This document shows, in pieces, positions 18,994 to 27,300 of a DNA stretch of 64,000 bases (position 1 is the first letter of the stretch; the number at the start of each line of letters is the position of its first letter). The notes beneath the pieces were generated by a model. It saw only the letters and a list, made by a program, of their open reading frames with translations, had not been told where the DNA came from and did not search any database. A program made the translations under genes and the position numbers. Source of the stretch: Limisphaerales bacterium (GTDB taxonomy: Bacteria > Verrucomicrobiota > Verrucomicrobiia > Limisphaerales > UBA1096). The stretch spans positions 1-64,000 of the forward strand of contig SHAK01000005.1 in assembly GCA_004213515.1 (NCBI GenBank), in the 5' to 3' direction.

Positions 18994-19562
18994 CTTCCTG
19001 GTTTAATCGCAGTAATATCTTTTAAATCATTAGGCAAGCTATCAGGATTAAACGTTTCAACAGTCATAGACAATAATGATTCCATAGGCGCTCCTATGTT
19101 AGCACTTCCGTTTGATCGATCTACAACAACACCTATAGCACAAACCTCAGCCTGATGCTTCTTGACTATAGAAATTGCTTCAGCAACACGCCCTCCTTTA
19201 GTTACAACATCTTCGACAATAACAATTTTCTCATTAGGAGAAATCTTAAAACCACGCCTTAACACAAGTGAATCATTATCCTTTTCAGCAAAAATAAAAC
19301 GCACACCTAGTTGCCTCGCTACTTCTTGACCAATTACAAGACCTCCCATTGCTGGAGCTAAAACAGTAACTGGAGAATAGTTGCATAATTTATTTGCCAA
19401 TGCCTTTCCTAACAGTTCAACACTGGGCATATCCTGCAAAGCTAATGCGCATTGAAAAAACTGTCTACTACGCAAGCCGCTACGCAAAATAAAGTGGCCA
19501 TCCAATAAAGCCCCTGATTTCTTAAAAATTTGAAGAATATCTTCTTTCGTCACGTCGCTCAT
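18990..19562 (-). CDS. pyrE: Orotate phosphoribosyltransferase
   Basis: 190 aa, normal for PyrE. It has the HFILRSGLRS N-terminal segment (orotate/PRPP contacts), the APAMGGLVIGQEVARQLG loop and the PRPP-binding motif IVIVEDVVTKGGRV. It makes OMP from orotate and PRPP in pyrimidine synthesis. Other phosphoribosyltransferases are excluded by the combination of HFxLxSGxxS and the PRPP motif. Downstream of the iron alcohol dehydrogenase on the same strand, 46 bases away; no other pyr genes are nearby. Confidence 0.93.
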   Translation of the reverse strand: MSDVTKEDILQIFKKSGALLDGHFILRSGLRSRQFFQCALALQDMPSVELLGKALANKLCNYSPVTVLAPAMGGLVIGQEVARQLGVRFIFAEKDNDSLVLRRGFKISPNEKIVIVEDVVTKGGRVAEAISIVKKHQAEVCAIGVVVDRSNGSANIGAPMESLLSMTVETFNPDSLPNDLKDITAIKPGS

Positions 19563-19608
19563 TCAAACAGCCATTTAGAAAAAGTAAAAGTTTAGAAAAA
19601 CCTTGAGG

Positions 19609-20799
19609 TCAATATGCTTCAAGATAGATGTTTTCCATTTCAATTTCGCCAGCTAAAAGAGGATTAAAACCTGCTGTCCACTGAGAAGCAGCTTCTTTAG
19701 CAAGCAAGGGAATCATTTGTTTACCGCCAATAATATCTCGCAATTGAACTGGCATTCCAACTTTTTTAAGCAAGTTCAATAAATATGCAGCCAAGTTCTC
19801 ACCCTCGTTTCCAAGACCACTAGCAGTATCAATTTGCACAGCACTACTCAATTGACCATATATTGCTCTACACTCAGCCAACTTGGAGTTAAATCTAATA
19901 ACATAAGGAAGCATCATTCCTACAGCCTGACCATGAATAACATTAAAATGCGCAGTAAGAGGGTTAGCTAATGAATGGGCAGCGCCAAGCATACTAGCTT
20001 CAATAGCGCATCCTGCCATCGCAGCACCAAGCAGCATGCTGCCACGTGCATTTAAATTGTTCGGATCGCTTATAACCTTAGAAAAATTAGGGAGAAGCAA
20101 CTTGAATGCTTCTGTAGAGAAAAGATTTGATAAATCATTTCTCTTATTAGTAACTGCAGTTTCAACAGCATGAGCAATAGCATCTATCCCCGTACACATC
20201 GTGACATTTTCCGGCAATGAAAGTGTTAAGCATGGGTCAAGAATAGCTGTTTTAGCTATCGCCTTTGTGTCACCACATGCCATCTTTTGATGAGTCTCTG
20301 AATCGGAAATAAGGGCAAAAGATTGACATTCACTACCGGTACCTGCAGTCGTAGGAATTACAATAAGAGGCAACATGTCTTTTGTTGCCTTATTAACACC
20401 CCAGTAATCATGAATCCGCCCCCCATTTGTTAAAAGGAAGTTAGCCCCTTTAGCTGTGTCCATCGAGCTCCCCCCCCCGAGACCGATAAACGAATCAACC
20501 TTGGCATCAAACGCAAGTTGCTTAGCTTTTTCAACACAATCAGATGTAGGGTTTTCAATAACCTGATCAAAAATTGTAACTTCAATACCAGCTTTGACTA
20601 AAGACTCTCTTACAAATTCCGCATGGCCAGCATTAACTAAACCCACATCTGTTACTAAGAGCACATGTGATAAGCCTAAATCTTTAGCTAATTGACCAGT
20701 ATGTAACGCTGCCCCTTCACCAAAAACTAACTTTGTACGCTTGATATTCTCAAATACGGACAATGCATTAGTATGTTCTGTTATTAAATCCTTGGACAT
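19609..20799 (-). CDS. Iron-containing alcohol dehydrogenase
   Basis: 396-aa Fe-ADH (group III). NAD-binding segment GLGGGSSMDTAKG (residues about 101-113), the TTAGTGSE loop, and metal ligands in GIDAIAHAVE, GAAHSLANPL and HFNVIHGQAVGM. It oxidises or reduces an alcohol/aldehyde such as butanol, lactaldehyde or 1,3-propanediol; the substrate is not predictable. A run of nine G (C9 on the plus strand at 20470-20478) encodes the GGG of the nucleotide loop, a possible slippage site. A purine-rich AAGGGGGAT lies just upstream of the ATG as ribosome-binding site. Confidence 0.92.
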   Translation of the reverse strand: MSKDLITEHTNALSVFENIKRTKLVFGEGAALHTGQLAKDLGLSHVLLVTDVGLVNAGHAEFVRESLVKAGIEVTIFDQVIENPTSDCVEKAKQLAFDAKVDSFIGLGGGSSMDTAKGANFLLTNGGRIHDYWGVNKATKDMLPLIVIPTTAGTGSECQSFALISDSETHQKMACGDTKAIAKTAILDPCLTLSLPENVTMCTGIDAIAHAVETAVTNKRNDLSNLFSTEAFKLLLPNFSKVISDPNNLNARGSMLLGAAMAGCAIEASMLGAAHSLANPLTAHFNVIHGQAVGMMLPYVIRFNSKLAECRAIYGQLSSAVQIDTASGLGNEGENLAAYLLNLLKKVGMPVQLRDIIGGKQMIPLLAKEAASQWTAGFNPLLAGEIEMENIYLEAY

Positions 20800-20883
20800 T
20801 TACTATCCCCCTTAAAACCAAATGAGAAGAAACCGTAAGCCGTACTCAACCATGCTGCAAATAGTTAAGTCACTATTTTCTTT

Positions 20884-21669
20884 TTAGTTATCTTTTTTTG
20901 ATAAAGAAGGCTTAACATACCCATCTTCACCTGGAAAGTAGACCTTAACTATATTAAATCCACTTTCACCCCACTGCCCTTCCTTTAACAACCAACCCTC
21001 AACAAACTCTTCAACGGTCTTTCGGCAATTCTCACGAATAGATAAAATACGATTATTCTCCAAAGCGTATTTTCGAATTGTTGGAGTAATTGCTCTTTCA
21101 AGAACAGCCATTTGCTCATCGGCATTAAACCGAGCCCAACCTTCATTAGAAGATTTTTCCATTTTATCTGTATGTATAGAAGGAGGTTGGCTTGGTCGAA
21201 TATCTGGGGCATGAACAATACAAACACCATTCACTACATCTAATCGCCATGGATCACGCATTCGTAAATGGTACCTGTATGTTACTGGAACACGAATCTC
21301 AGTAGTCGTTGTACCCGCGCTCACATCGAACCATTTAAAATCATACTTAAGCTCATCTTGACTTTTGAAAGTTTCGGTTGCCGTCACTTTAGCAAGTTCC
21401 AATAAGCCACCTCTCTCACTTTTAAACTCCGGGATAGAGGCTGTAAAAGTTTTCGTAATAGTACCACGCTGAAATTTTTCTGCAGCTACACTTAGCGAAT
21501 CAACAACATCGGTAGCACCTTTACCAGTACTCTCAATAATTTCGGTTGGAATTCTTAAAATATTAATCAATGCAGCAAGAACAAATAAACAAATTAAAAC
21601 AATCACAATTGGCCATCGCCACAAATAAATCGAAGAATCACTTTTTACAGGCTGTTGTTCTTTACTCAT
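20884..21669 (-). CDS. Uncharacterised membrane-anchored protein, possibly DUF4230-like
   Basis: 261 aa: a short cytoplasmic N-terminus, one transmembrane helix (residues about 18-38, IVIVLICLFVLAALINIL), then an extracytoplasmic domain. The domain has alternating strands (TTTTEIRVPVTYRYHLRMRD, WRLDVVNGVCIVHAP) and an amphipathic C-terminal helix ending with EFVEGWLLKEGQW. The pattern recalls DUF4230 proteins but I am not certain. Its ATG begins only 2 bases after the stop of the fucose-isomerase-like gene, so the two are translationally coupled. Function unknown. Confidence 0.75.
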   Translation of the reverse strand: MSKEQQPVKSDSSIYLWRWPIVIVLICLFVLAALINILRIPTEIIESTGKGATDVVDSLSVAAEKFQRGTITKTFTASIPEFKSERGGLLELAKVTATETFKSQDELKYDFKWFDVSAGTTTTEIRVPVTYRYHLRMRDPWRLDVVNGVCIVHAPDIRPSQPPSIHTDKMEKSSNEGWARFNADEQMAVLERAITPTIRKYALENNRILSIRENCRKTVEEFVEGWLLKEGQWGESGFNIVKVYFPGEDGYVKPSLSKKDN

Positions 21670-21671
21670 TC

Positions 21672-23300
21672 TTATTTTAAATTTACATCACCACATAACT
21701 GAACTTGCAAACCCAATTCATTAAGCATTGAAGCCTTAATGCGCGCGCCCATATGGGCTGACTTTTCATTTGGAACATAAACAACTTGAATGTGGTTTGA
21801 CTTATGTCGGGCCATCATCTGGTCGCGAGTAACCCCTTTGATTACAGCATGCATAATAGGCCACTGAGGTGTCGTCTCTTTCCAACGCCTTTCAGTTTCT
21901 TTATTTGATAGTTTAACAACTTCCGCTACTCCAATGTCACATTGCAGAACTCCATTCATGACAAATACTCGGCTCCAGACAATCCAACCCGGTTTTGAAA
22001 TCCCTTTAAGAGTCCCTCCACCTAAACGGAAATACATTGGTGGTTGCCGTTCACTTGAGGCACCTTTCCAACCATCAATAAAATGCGAAGGCGGCGCTGC
22101 TCCAGAAATCAGAAAAACCCAGACATACTTACTTTTCCCCTTGATCTTGCAAGATTCACCCCACCGCAGGTCATGTAATGTGTTTTCTGGAGACCATCCA
22201 AGCTCCTTCCAAAGCCAATAAGTGACCAACGAATCTAACCCAGCGCATTCGTCCACTTCATTAAAGTGCGGTAATGCTTCTCCAGGAAAGAGCAATCTAC
22301 CATCAACAGAATAAACTGGAGGCCTATCAACATTATTCAACATCCCTTCAGCTAGATCACTTGCAGGAGCTAAATCTTTCAATCCTTGTTGGTATTGAAT
22401 TCCTATAGTTGCACAACCGAAATCATCAGCAATTCTCAAGGCGGCAATATACATCTTGCACTGCAACATCAATTGAGACTCAGTAAGATCTTTCTCCTCA
22501 TTAGCACCTAGTTCAAATCTTACACCTTTCTTTTTAAGCCAATTAAAAACAGCTTCAGCTTCCTCATCCGCTACCTCTCCCATCGCCGCATATAATGCTG
22601 ATTGACTTAGCCTTTCTTTAAAAACACCAGTACGATTAAGAAGTTCATCTGGAATAATCGCATTATGCATCCCCATACACCCTTCATCAAAAACACCCAT
22701 AATTGCCTTCCTTATTTGAAACTTCCTTGCCTCTATTCGACCGATCCTAATTTCTTTTACTGGCAAGCTTAGTAATTCAAAATATTTCACATGGCTTTGA
22801 TCATGAATAATTTCACCTTCATCCAACCACTGTCTTAATCCTTTTTTGAAGTAACTATCTGAAAAATTTTCGCTCCAAATAGTGCTATATCCTATATCCA
22901 TTTTGGTTAAGGATCCATTAAGATTTAACATTCCTACCAAACCTGGCCATTTACCACTCCAATTGGCTAAAGTAAGTATCGGCCCTTGATGCGTTAAGAG
23001 ACCTGGCAAAATATGCTGACTATATTGCCAAACACATTCAGCAACAATTAAAGGGGCCTCAGGATCTAACCCTCTAAAAACCTCTATACCCCTCTTTTGA
23101 GAGTCAATAAAACCATGTTTCTTTTTGCGATCAAAGTTATGAGCACGAACAACAGCCCATCCTTCATTTTTTATAGCCTTAGATAAAACTTTTTCCATTC
23201 TGGCTTGTTCTTGCCAACAAACACGATTTGCCGAGAGGCGAAGATCGCCATTTGCAAGAAGGTAAACCTGCTTAGCCTTTAATTTTTTTGGGCGGCTCAT
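21672..23300 (-). CDS. L-fucose isomerase-like protein
   Basis: 542-aa cytoplasmic protein related to the L-fucose/L-arabinose isomerase fold (COG2407-like). Features supporting this are the IMGVFDEGCMGMHNAI segment, the LSQSALYAAMGEV helix and the conserved QCKMYIAALRIADDFGC - IQYQQGLKDL block seen in fucose-isomerase-like proteins of planctomycetes and Verrucomicrobia. Classical isomerases interconvert aldose and ketose with Mn2+; I did not confirm the metal-binding Glu/Asp/His set, so activity is inferred only. It is the first gene of a two-gene unit with the membrane protein at 20884. Confidence 0.72.
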   Translation of the reverse strand: MSRPKKLKAKQVYLLANGDLRLSANRVCWQEQARMEKVLSKAIKNEGWAVVRAHNFDRKKKHGFIDSQKRGIEVFRGLDPEAPLIVAECVWQYSQHILPGLLTHQGPILTLANWSGKWPGLVGMLNLNGSLTKMDIGYSTIWSENFSDSYFKKGLRQWLDEGEIIHDQSHVKYFELLSLPVKEIRIGRIEARKFQIRKAIMGVFDEGCMGMHNAIIPDELLNRTGVFKERLSQSALYAAMGEVADEEAEAVFNWLKKKGVRFELGANEEKDLTESQLMLQCKMYIAALRIADDFGCATIGIQYQQGLKDLAPASDLAEGMLNNVDRPPVYSVDGRLLFPGEALPHFNEVDECAGLDSLVTYWLWKELGWSPENTLHDLRWGESCKIKGKSKYVWVFLISGAAPPSHFIDGWKGASSERQPPMYFRLGGGTLKGISKPGWIVWSRVFVMNGVLQCDIGVAEVVKLSNKETERRWKETTPQWPIMHAVIKGVTRDQMMARHKSNHIQVVYVPNEKSAHMGARIKASMLNELGLQVQLCGDVNLK

Positions 23301-23392
23301 ATAAAATCTCCAAAAAAAATACGTATACGATCGCTAAGGGCAAAGCTCAAAATAGTTCGCACGAACACTTAATTAAGAGTTATAATCATTTT

Positions 23393-24250
23393 GTGCGGAC
23401 TTTGATTATAGGATGCGGCTACACAGGTGAGACTCTTGGCGAACGTTTGGTTTCCATGGGCCATGAGGTTTCAGGGATTAAAAGAGATAAAGAAAACAAT
23501 GGCAGCTTGGTTAAAAAAGGCATCAAACCTATCAACATAGATGTTACAAAAGCATCTGAAATGAAGATTATTCCTATCAATTACGACAATGTAATTATCG
23601 CAGTGTCATCATCTCGAGGAGGACTTGAAGCTTATAAAAATATATTTGGAATAGGGATTAAAAATATATCCAACTGGCTAAGCGCTTTAACGACAAAAGC
23701 AGTAGTATTCATAAGTAGCACTAGCGTTTATAGAGAAACCAAAGCAGAATGGGTAAATGAGAAGATTAAAAATGCACCAAATAATTTAACTAGCAAAACT
23801 CTTTTGAAGGCAGAACAGTTAGTGGCTAATATAAATAATCCTGTCACAATTTTACGTTCATCAGGAATCTATGGGCCACAGAGAGGCTACCTATTTAATC
23901 AGTATATGAAAGGAATAGCCAAAATTGATGGCAAAGGAGACAGATATATAAACATGGTACACCGGAATGATCTTGTTGAAGCGATTATAAAATCATTACC
24001 TAATCCAGGTGGTACATATAATATAACTGACAACGAACCAGTTACTCAATTTGATTTTTTTAAATGGCTTAGTTCAATAACCGGCCAAGCAATGCCCCCA
24101 AATACTCCCCCAATAGATCCTTCAACTCGCAAAAGAGGAATAACAAATAAGCGTGTTAGCAATAAACTTTTTAAAGACACATTTGAATTCAACTACAAAT
24201 ATCCAACATTTCGAGAAGGACTAATGGAAGAGTTAAATAAAAGAAATTAA
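23393..24250 (+). CDS. NAD-dependent epimerase/dehydratase family protein
   Basis: The GTG at 23393 (giving RTLIIGCGYTGETLG as the first strand) is preferred over the track start at 23288, which would add 35 residues of non-conserved sequence and overlap the divergent gene. The 285-aa protein is an extended SDR: Rossmann glycine motif GCGYTGETLG, the FISSTSVYRE segment and an ILRSSGIYGPQRG motif near the middle. The catalytic Tyr/Lys pair of classical epimerases is not obvious, as in the atypical YeeZ-like subgroup. Likely a cytoplasmic nucleotide-sugar or metabolite oxidoreductase of unknown substrate. Confidence 0.82.
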   Translation: MRTLIIGCGYTGETLGERLVSMGHEVSGIKRDKENNGSLVKKGIKPINIDVTKASEMKIIPINYDNVIIAVSSSRGGLEAYKNIFGIGIKNISNWLSALTTKAVVFISSTSVYRETKAEWVNEKIKNAPNNLTSKTLLKAEQLVANINNPVTILRSSGIYGPQRGYLFNQYMKGIAKIDGKGDRYINMVHRNDLVEAIIKSLPNPGGTYNITDNEPVTQFDFFKWLSSITGQAMPPNTPPIDPSTRKRGITNKRVSNKLFKDTFEFNYKYPTFREGLMEELNKRN

Positions 24251-24262
24251 CTTTTTCACTTA

Positions 24263-25042
24263 TTACATACCACCCATTATCTGATACCCACAATCCACAT
24301 AAATCACTTGGCCAGTAATTGCGGCACCTCCATCACTTGCAAGAAAAACACCTGTTTGACCAATCTCTTCGTGAGTTACATTTCGACCAAGAGGTGCATG
24401 CTCATCATAATGCTTGAGCATATTTGAGAATCCAGCAATTCCTCTTGCAGCAAGCGTATTTACTGGCCCTGCACTAATACAGTTAACACGAATACTCTCA
24501 GAACCAAGATCTGCAGCCAGATAGCGAGTGCTAGCTTCAAGAGCTGCTTTAGCAACTCCCATAACATTATAATGTTTAATAACTTTCTCAGCACCATAAT
24601 AGCTCATTGCTATTATACTTCCCCCTTCTGACATCAACGGCGCGGCGCGTTTAGCTATTGCAACAAGAGAATAAGCGCTAATATCATGTGCAGTTGAAAA
24701 AGCGTCACGCGCAGTATCAACAAATCGGCCTTCTAAAGCTTCGCGAGGGGCATACGCAACAGAATGTAAAACCATATCAAGTTTACCTTCAAAATGCGCA
24801 TCTACTTTATTGAATACCTTGTCTAAATCAGAATCATCACTAACATCGCAATCAATAACTAAGGTGTCTTCACCAAATTCAGATACTAGTTTTTGGACCT
24901 TCTCCTTTAGCCTCTCCCCCTGATATGTGAATACTAGCCTGGCTCCTGCATTATGCCAGGCCTTGGCAATACCCCATGCAATTGAATTTTTGTTTGCAAC
25001 GCCAAATACAACGCCGGTTTTACCTGTTAGCAAATTACTCAT
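24263..25042 (-). CDS. fabI: Enoyl-[acyl-carrier-protein] reductase (NADH)
   Basis: 259 aa, typical FabI. The cofactor motif GVANKNSIAWGIAKA (residues about 14-28) is the divergent FabI form of the SDR glycine loop, and the active site is Y148/Y149 plus Y158-x6-K165 (YNVMGVAK). The AGPVNTLAARGI and GGAAITGQVIYVDCGY C-terminal blocks are also characteristic. It performs the last reduction in fatty-acid elongation and is the triclosan target class. hisC lies upstream, 48 bases away on the same strand; the pair may be co-transcribed. Confidence 0.95.
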   Translation of the reverse strand: MSNLLTGKTGVVFGVANKNSIAWGIAKAWHNAGARLVFTYQGERLKEKVQKLVSEFGEDTLVIDCDVSDDSDLDKVFNKVDAHFEGKLDMVLHSVAYAPREALEGRFVDTARDAFSTAHDISAYSLVAIAKRAAPLMSEGGSIIAMSYYGAEKVIKHYNVMGVAKAALEASTRYLAADLGSESIRVNCISAGPVNTLAARGIAGFSNMLKHYDEHAPLGRNVTHEEIGQTGVFLASDGGAAITGQVIYVDCGYQIMGGM

Positions 25043-25090
25043 GTAAAATTAGGACTAAAGAAAAGAAGAACAATTAGCAAGCGGAAGAAA

Positions 25091-26191
25091 CTAAATTAAT
25101 ACTTTTTTAAGAGCTGATACGGCCAGCTGATTTTCAGCTTTAGTTCCAACGGAAAGCCGAATCCATTCTGGCAAACCATAACCACCCATAGGTCTTGAAA
25201 TAACACCAGACTCTTGCAAAGACTCAAAAACTCTCTGCCCGTCATTTACTTTAATTAAAATAAAATTAGCAAATGAAGGAACAAACTCGATTCCTAGCTC
25301 AACACATACTGATTCAAAGAATCTCAAACCATCTACGTTAACTTTACGAGTTGCAGCCAAATGCGACTCGTCATCAATAGCAGCAAATGCTCCAGATTGA
25401 GCAATAGAGTTAATATTGAAAGGCTGCCGAACTTTTTCCAATGCAGAAATAAAATCAGGATGACCAATACCATAACCAATTCTTAAACCTGCCAAACCGT
25501 AAATCTTGGAGAATGTTCGCATTATCAAAAGATTTGGCATCTCGCCTGACTTGATTAATGGCAATAAATCAAATGGCTCCTCAAGGAATTCATAATACGC
25601 CTCATCCATCACAAGTAAAACATCACTAGGAACACCTTGCACCAAACGCTTTACCTCATCCGCGCTTGCTAATGTGCCAGTTGGGTTATTGGGATTGGCT
25701 ACCCAAACAATTCTGGTTGAAGGCGTTATAGCTTTCAACATGGCATCTAAATCATGGCCGTAAGCAACTGATGGAACAGTTGTTACATCGGCTCCCATCA
25801 TCATCGCAACCAAAGGGTAAATCGCAAAACAGTATTCCGATACAACAATATTATCGCCCGGCTTAAGCAATATATGTGAAACAAATTCGATTATTTCATT
25901 CGAACCATTTCCAAGTATCAAGTTTGAGGATTTAACATCTAATTTTTCTGAGAGCTTATTTTTAAGATGGAAAGAATTACCATCTGGATAAAGGTGACTT
26001 TGATTAACAGCAACTCGCATAGCTTCAACAGCTAATGGGCTTGGGCCCAATGGATTTTCATTAGAAGCCACTTTAATAATTGCCGCTGGGTCAAGACCAA
26101 GCTCACGCGCAACCTCTTCGATCGGACGACCTGGTTGATATACAGGAAGCCCATTAATAGTAGGGTTTATATTGTCGAGAATAGACGCCAT
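25091..26191 (-). CDS. hisC: Histidinol-phosphate aminotransferase
   Basis: 366 aa, class I/II PLP aminotransferase of the HisC subgroup. Landmarks are NENPLGPSPLA near the N-terminus, the NPNNPTGT loop, DEAYYEF, and the PLP lysine in MRTFSKIYGLAGLRIGYG. It converts imidazole-acetol phosphate to histidinol phosphate with glutamate. Some HisC-like proteins act on aromatic amino acids, and no other his genes are here, so side activity is possible. The ATG at 26191 follows a hairpin at 26196-26268 closely. Confidence 0.9.
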   Translation of the reverse strand: MASILDNINPTINGLPVYQPGRPIEEVARELGLDPAAIIKVASNENPLGPSPLAVEAMRVAVNQSHLYPDGNSFHLKNKLSEKLDVKSSNLILGNGSNEIIEFVSHILLKPGDNIVVSEYCFAIYPLVAMMMGADVTTVPSVAYGHDLDAMLKAITPSTRIVWVANPNNPTGTLASADEVKRLVQGVPSDVLLVMDEAYYEFLEEPFDLLPLIKSGEMPNLLIMRTFSKIYGLAGLRIGYGIGHPDFISALEKVRQPFNINSIAQSGAFAAIDDESHLAATRKVNVDGLRFFESVCVELGIEFVPSFANFILIKVNDGQRVFESLQESGVISRPMGGYGLPEWIRLSVGTKAENQLAVSALKKVLI

Positions 26192-26195
26192 TTAC

Positions 26196-26268
26196 AAAAA
26201 ATATTGCATTTTCACAGGCAATAACAAATCGTTTAAATATGATTATTTATATTTAATAAACGACTTGT
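26196..26268 (-). terminator. Intercistronic hairpins between the DUF6807-like gene and hisC
   Basis: On the minus-strand transcript a long stem forms between 26249-26268 and 26224-26240: 17 pairs with one G-U and a 3-base bulge, and the stop codon of the DUF6807-like gene lies in its loop. It is followed by a 6-base stem TATTGC/GCAATA (26218-26223 with 26202-26207) and TTTTTT. The second element has terminator form but a weak AT-rich stem, and the run ends 5 bases before the hisC start. It may terminate, or stabilise the upstream mRNA end. Confidence 0.45.
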
Positions 26269-27235
26269 AACGTTCCTCACATTTTTTTTGTGAGTCCTTT
26301 ATCTGCGCTTCTGATTGTTTGTTCCCGTTTAAAGGAGGCTCCACCTCCTGAACCACAAAACGAAAATTAAGATTAAATGGATCCCCCTTTTTTAAATCCT
26401 TCGGTAAAAAATATCCAAATCTACCATAGTCTCTCCAAGATAACTCCTTAACTCCATTATTTGGAGAATTCATCTCTTGGGCAGTATACCACCGTTTACC
26501 GATCGGAAACAACAAACGAACCCATTCATGTTTATCATCAATTACCCTCCCCTTTCCTTTGGCGGATTTCGGTTCCCATAAATAACTAGTTTCCCCTTTC
26601 CTGTTAGCAACTTCTGTATGAGCCCTAAAGTGAACACCCGCATGCTGCAAATCCCCACCTAAACTTACATCGCGCTCGGCAAGCATTTCAAAACTTGCAT
26701 CTATTTGCGTGTATTCATTTTTAGGACGCGAGACATTAAAAGTACGTAATTCTCTTATCATCACATCGTTACCTTGATCATCCTTCTTGGTCGCTCTCCA
26801 TTTAATGTGAGCGACTATTTTTGCAGATGTTTTACCCGTAACATTTTCAAATTTAACAATATCATAACGGGCATTTCCAGAACCGCCTTTATGCCACATA
26901 TCGTATTTTCCCAAATCGGAAGAAACACGATTCCAACCAATGAATATACCTCGATGATGATTGAACAAACCCGCACCTTTACCAGATTTATCAAGACCAG
27001 GATTCGTAACCAATTCACCATCTGCCCCAAATACATGTAAGAAAGGCTTTATTTGGCCTTCACCATAAACCAAACGCACTATTAGCTTGCCAGAAGATAA
27101 CACGTCAATCGCCTGGCCAGGACCTAATGGATTATTTTTTTTATGAATTTCCCAATCAGCTCTTGCTGTTAAGGATGAAAGCACTAAAAACAAAAGGAGA
27201 AAAAGTTTCCATGCATAGATTGATAAATATTTCAT
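26243..27235 (-). CDS. Exported DUF6807 (PmoA-like) family protein
   Basis: The ATG at 27235 (MKYLSIYAW) is chosen over the track start at 27271: it gives a normal signal peptide (hydrophobic LFLLLFLVLSSLTARA, cleavage before DWE) and a 330-aa product. The mature domain has FNHHRGIFIGWN, MWHKGGSG, the AGVHFRAH segment and a RDYGRFGYF near the end, matching the family annotated as DUF6807 or, misleadingly, PmoA. Members are exported and found among sugar-metabolism genes; no reaction is established. The neighbour upstream is a DUF4432-like protein, 65 bases away. Confidence 0.78.
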   Translation of the reverse strand: MKYLSIYAWKLFLLLFLVLSSLTARADWEIHKKNNPLGPGQAIDVLSSGKLIVRLVYGEGQIKPFLHVFGADGELVTNPGLDKSGKGAGLFNHHRGIFIGWNRVSSDLGKYDMWHKGGSGNARYDIVKFENVTGKTSAKIVAHIKWRATKKDDQGNDVMIRELRTFNVSRPKNEYTQIDASFEMLAERDVSLGGDLQHAGVHFRAHTEVANRKGETSYLWEPKSAKGKGRVIDDKHEWVRLLFPIGKRWYTAQEMNSPNNGVKELSWRDYGRFGYFLPKDLKKGDPFNLNFRFVVQEVEPPLNGNKQSEAQIKDSQKKCEERYKSFIKYK

Positions 27236-27300
27236 AAAGACAAATTGACTTAGGCGATTATGTGTAAACAAAATTTTATATGCGATAAATAAGTATTTAA

